Source: Myxococcota bacterium (GTDB lineage: Bacteria; Myxococcota_A; UBA9160; PR03). From it: a DNA stretch of 6,451 nt. The translations under genes and the position numbers were made by a program. The notes under the pieces are model-generated. The model had not been told where the DNA came from. It saw only the letters and a program-made list of their open reading frames with translations, and searched no databases. This document shows positions 5,905 to 6,451 of this stretch, in pieces. Each line of letters opens with the position of its first letter. The first letter of the stretch is position 1. The stretch spans positions 1 to 6,451 of the forward strand of contig JALOQG010000167.1 in the NCBI GenBank assembly GCA_025453505.1, given 5' to 3'.

Positions 5905-6451
5905 TCGGACGGGTCGTTTTCGCTGGCGCATCGGTCGATGCGCGCGCCGTCACGAACCACGCCGCGCAGCACCGCTTCGAAGCGCTCTACCAGGCGCCCG
6001 CGATCGAACGCGGCCGCGTAGACGCGGCCGGCTTCGCCGAAGGCCTGCGCGCGCGCCGGGTCTTCGAGCAGCGCGCGGATCGACGCGGCGAGGGCGGCGG
6101 CGTCGCTCGCGGGCGTCGCGAGTCCCGCCTGCGCCTCGCGCAGGATCTCGGCGGGCGCGCCGTCGGCCGACACGAGAACGGGTCGCCCGCCGGCCATCGC
6201 CTCGTAGAGCTTCGACGGAACCGTGTGGGTGTCCTTGCGCGGGCGCAGCGTGACGGCGATCGCGCCGGCGGTGCGCAGCAGCGGCGGAATCGCGTCGCGC
6301 GGCTGCTCGGCGACGAAGCGGACGACGTCGCCGAGGCCTTCGTCCCGCACGCGCGCCACGAGCCGCGCGCGCTCGGAGCCGGCGCCGATCATCGCGAGCT
6401 GGAAGCGCGCCGCGAGATCCGGCGCCGCGGCGCGCAGCTTCGCCGTCGCGT
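5901..6451 (-). CDS. Family 4 glycosyltransferase, C-terminal half (partial, runs off right edge)
   Basis: The last 182 codons are visible, and the frame stays open to the window edge. The peptide upstream of the first internal ATG (at 6392) still reads like the family (KLRAAAPDLAARFQLAMIGAGSE), so that ATG is not the start. The visible half is the nucleotide-sugar-binding domain of a GT-B enzyme. It has the strand-loop FQLAMIGAGSERARL, then PSKLYEAMAGGRPVLVS with the conserved glutamate, then a degenerate end PAEILREAQAGLATP before the final helices. The PSKLYEAMAGG form recalls GT4 enzymes of the WcaI/WbuB type in capsule and O-antigen loci. It would add a sugar during polymer assembly in the cytoplasm. 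Its stop codon shares four bases with that of the transglutaminase-like gene. Donor sugar is unknown. Confidence 0.87.
   Translation of the reverse strand, partial: ATAKLRAAAPDLAARFQLAMIGAGSERARLVARVRDEGLGDVVRFVAEQPRDAIPPLLRTAGAIAVTLRPRKDTHTVPSKLYEAMAGGRPVLVSADGAPAEILREAQAGLATPASDAAALAASIRALLEDPARAQAFGEAGRVYAAAFDRGRLVERFEAVLRGVVRDGARIDRCASENDPSD

Noticed and set aside
5002..5931. A 309-codon - strand frame antisense to the transglutaminase-like gene
   Set aside because: The + strand frame has a hydrophobic N-terminus and an ordered Cys-His-Asp triad; the antisense product has no motif.
1..6451. CRISPR arrays, tRNA or rRNA genes, insertion sequences
   Set aside because: I saw no regularly spaced repeats, no tRNA-like cloverleaf, no transposase motifs and no terminal inverted repeats when reading both strands.

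Overview
The window is very GC-rich DNA with a strong preference for G/C in third codon positions. It reads as part of a surface-polysaccharide or exopolysaccharide locus from a high-GC, Gram-negative-type bacterium. The deacetylase resembles the subfamily usually found beside exosortase A (XrtA/PEP-CTERM) systems, which would fit a proteobacterium-like or related environmental lineage. No rRNA, tRNA, exosortase gene or PEP-CTERM tail is visible, so neither the taxonomy nor the XrtA link can be fixed from this window alone.

Layout. Bases 1-143 hold the last 46 codons of an asparagine-synthetase-like amidotransferase that enters from the left. A Uma2-family (DUF820) PD-(D/E)XK-fold gene follows on the + strand (208-807). 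It converges on a family-4 glycosyltransferase on the - strand (815-1912), with the two stop codons inside one short inverted repeat. A 188-base divergent region (1913-2100) separates that glycosyltransferase from a + strand cluster of three genes: a complete class-B amidotransferase (2101-4023), an XrtA-type polysaccharide deacetylase (4058-4933), and a membrane-anchored or secreted transglutaminase-like protein (4930-5904). The last two overlap by four bases. That gene converges, with stop codons sharing a CTAG, on a second family-4 glycosyltransferase on the - strand, which runs off the right edge (5901-6451).

How the genes fit together (inference). The two glycosyltransferases would assemble sugar units on a lipid carrier at the inner face of the membrane. 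The amidotransferases would move the amide nitrogen of glutamine onto a carboxylate, either aspartate or a sugar or precursor acid. The deacetylase would remove acetyl groups from the polymer. The transglutaminase-like protein, translationally coupled to the deacetylase, is the least expected member: it keeps a Cys-His-Asp triad, has an N-terminal hydrophobic segment, and its gene is less GC-rich than its neighbours. The Uma2 gene has no evident link to polysaccharide synthesis and may be a later insertion.

No stretch over 300 bases lacks a gene. The only sizeable non-coding region is 1913-2100. It holds ribosome binding sites, a stem-loop just ahead of the amidotransferase, and a possible leader ORF.
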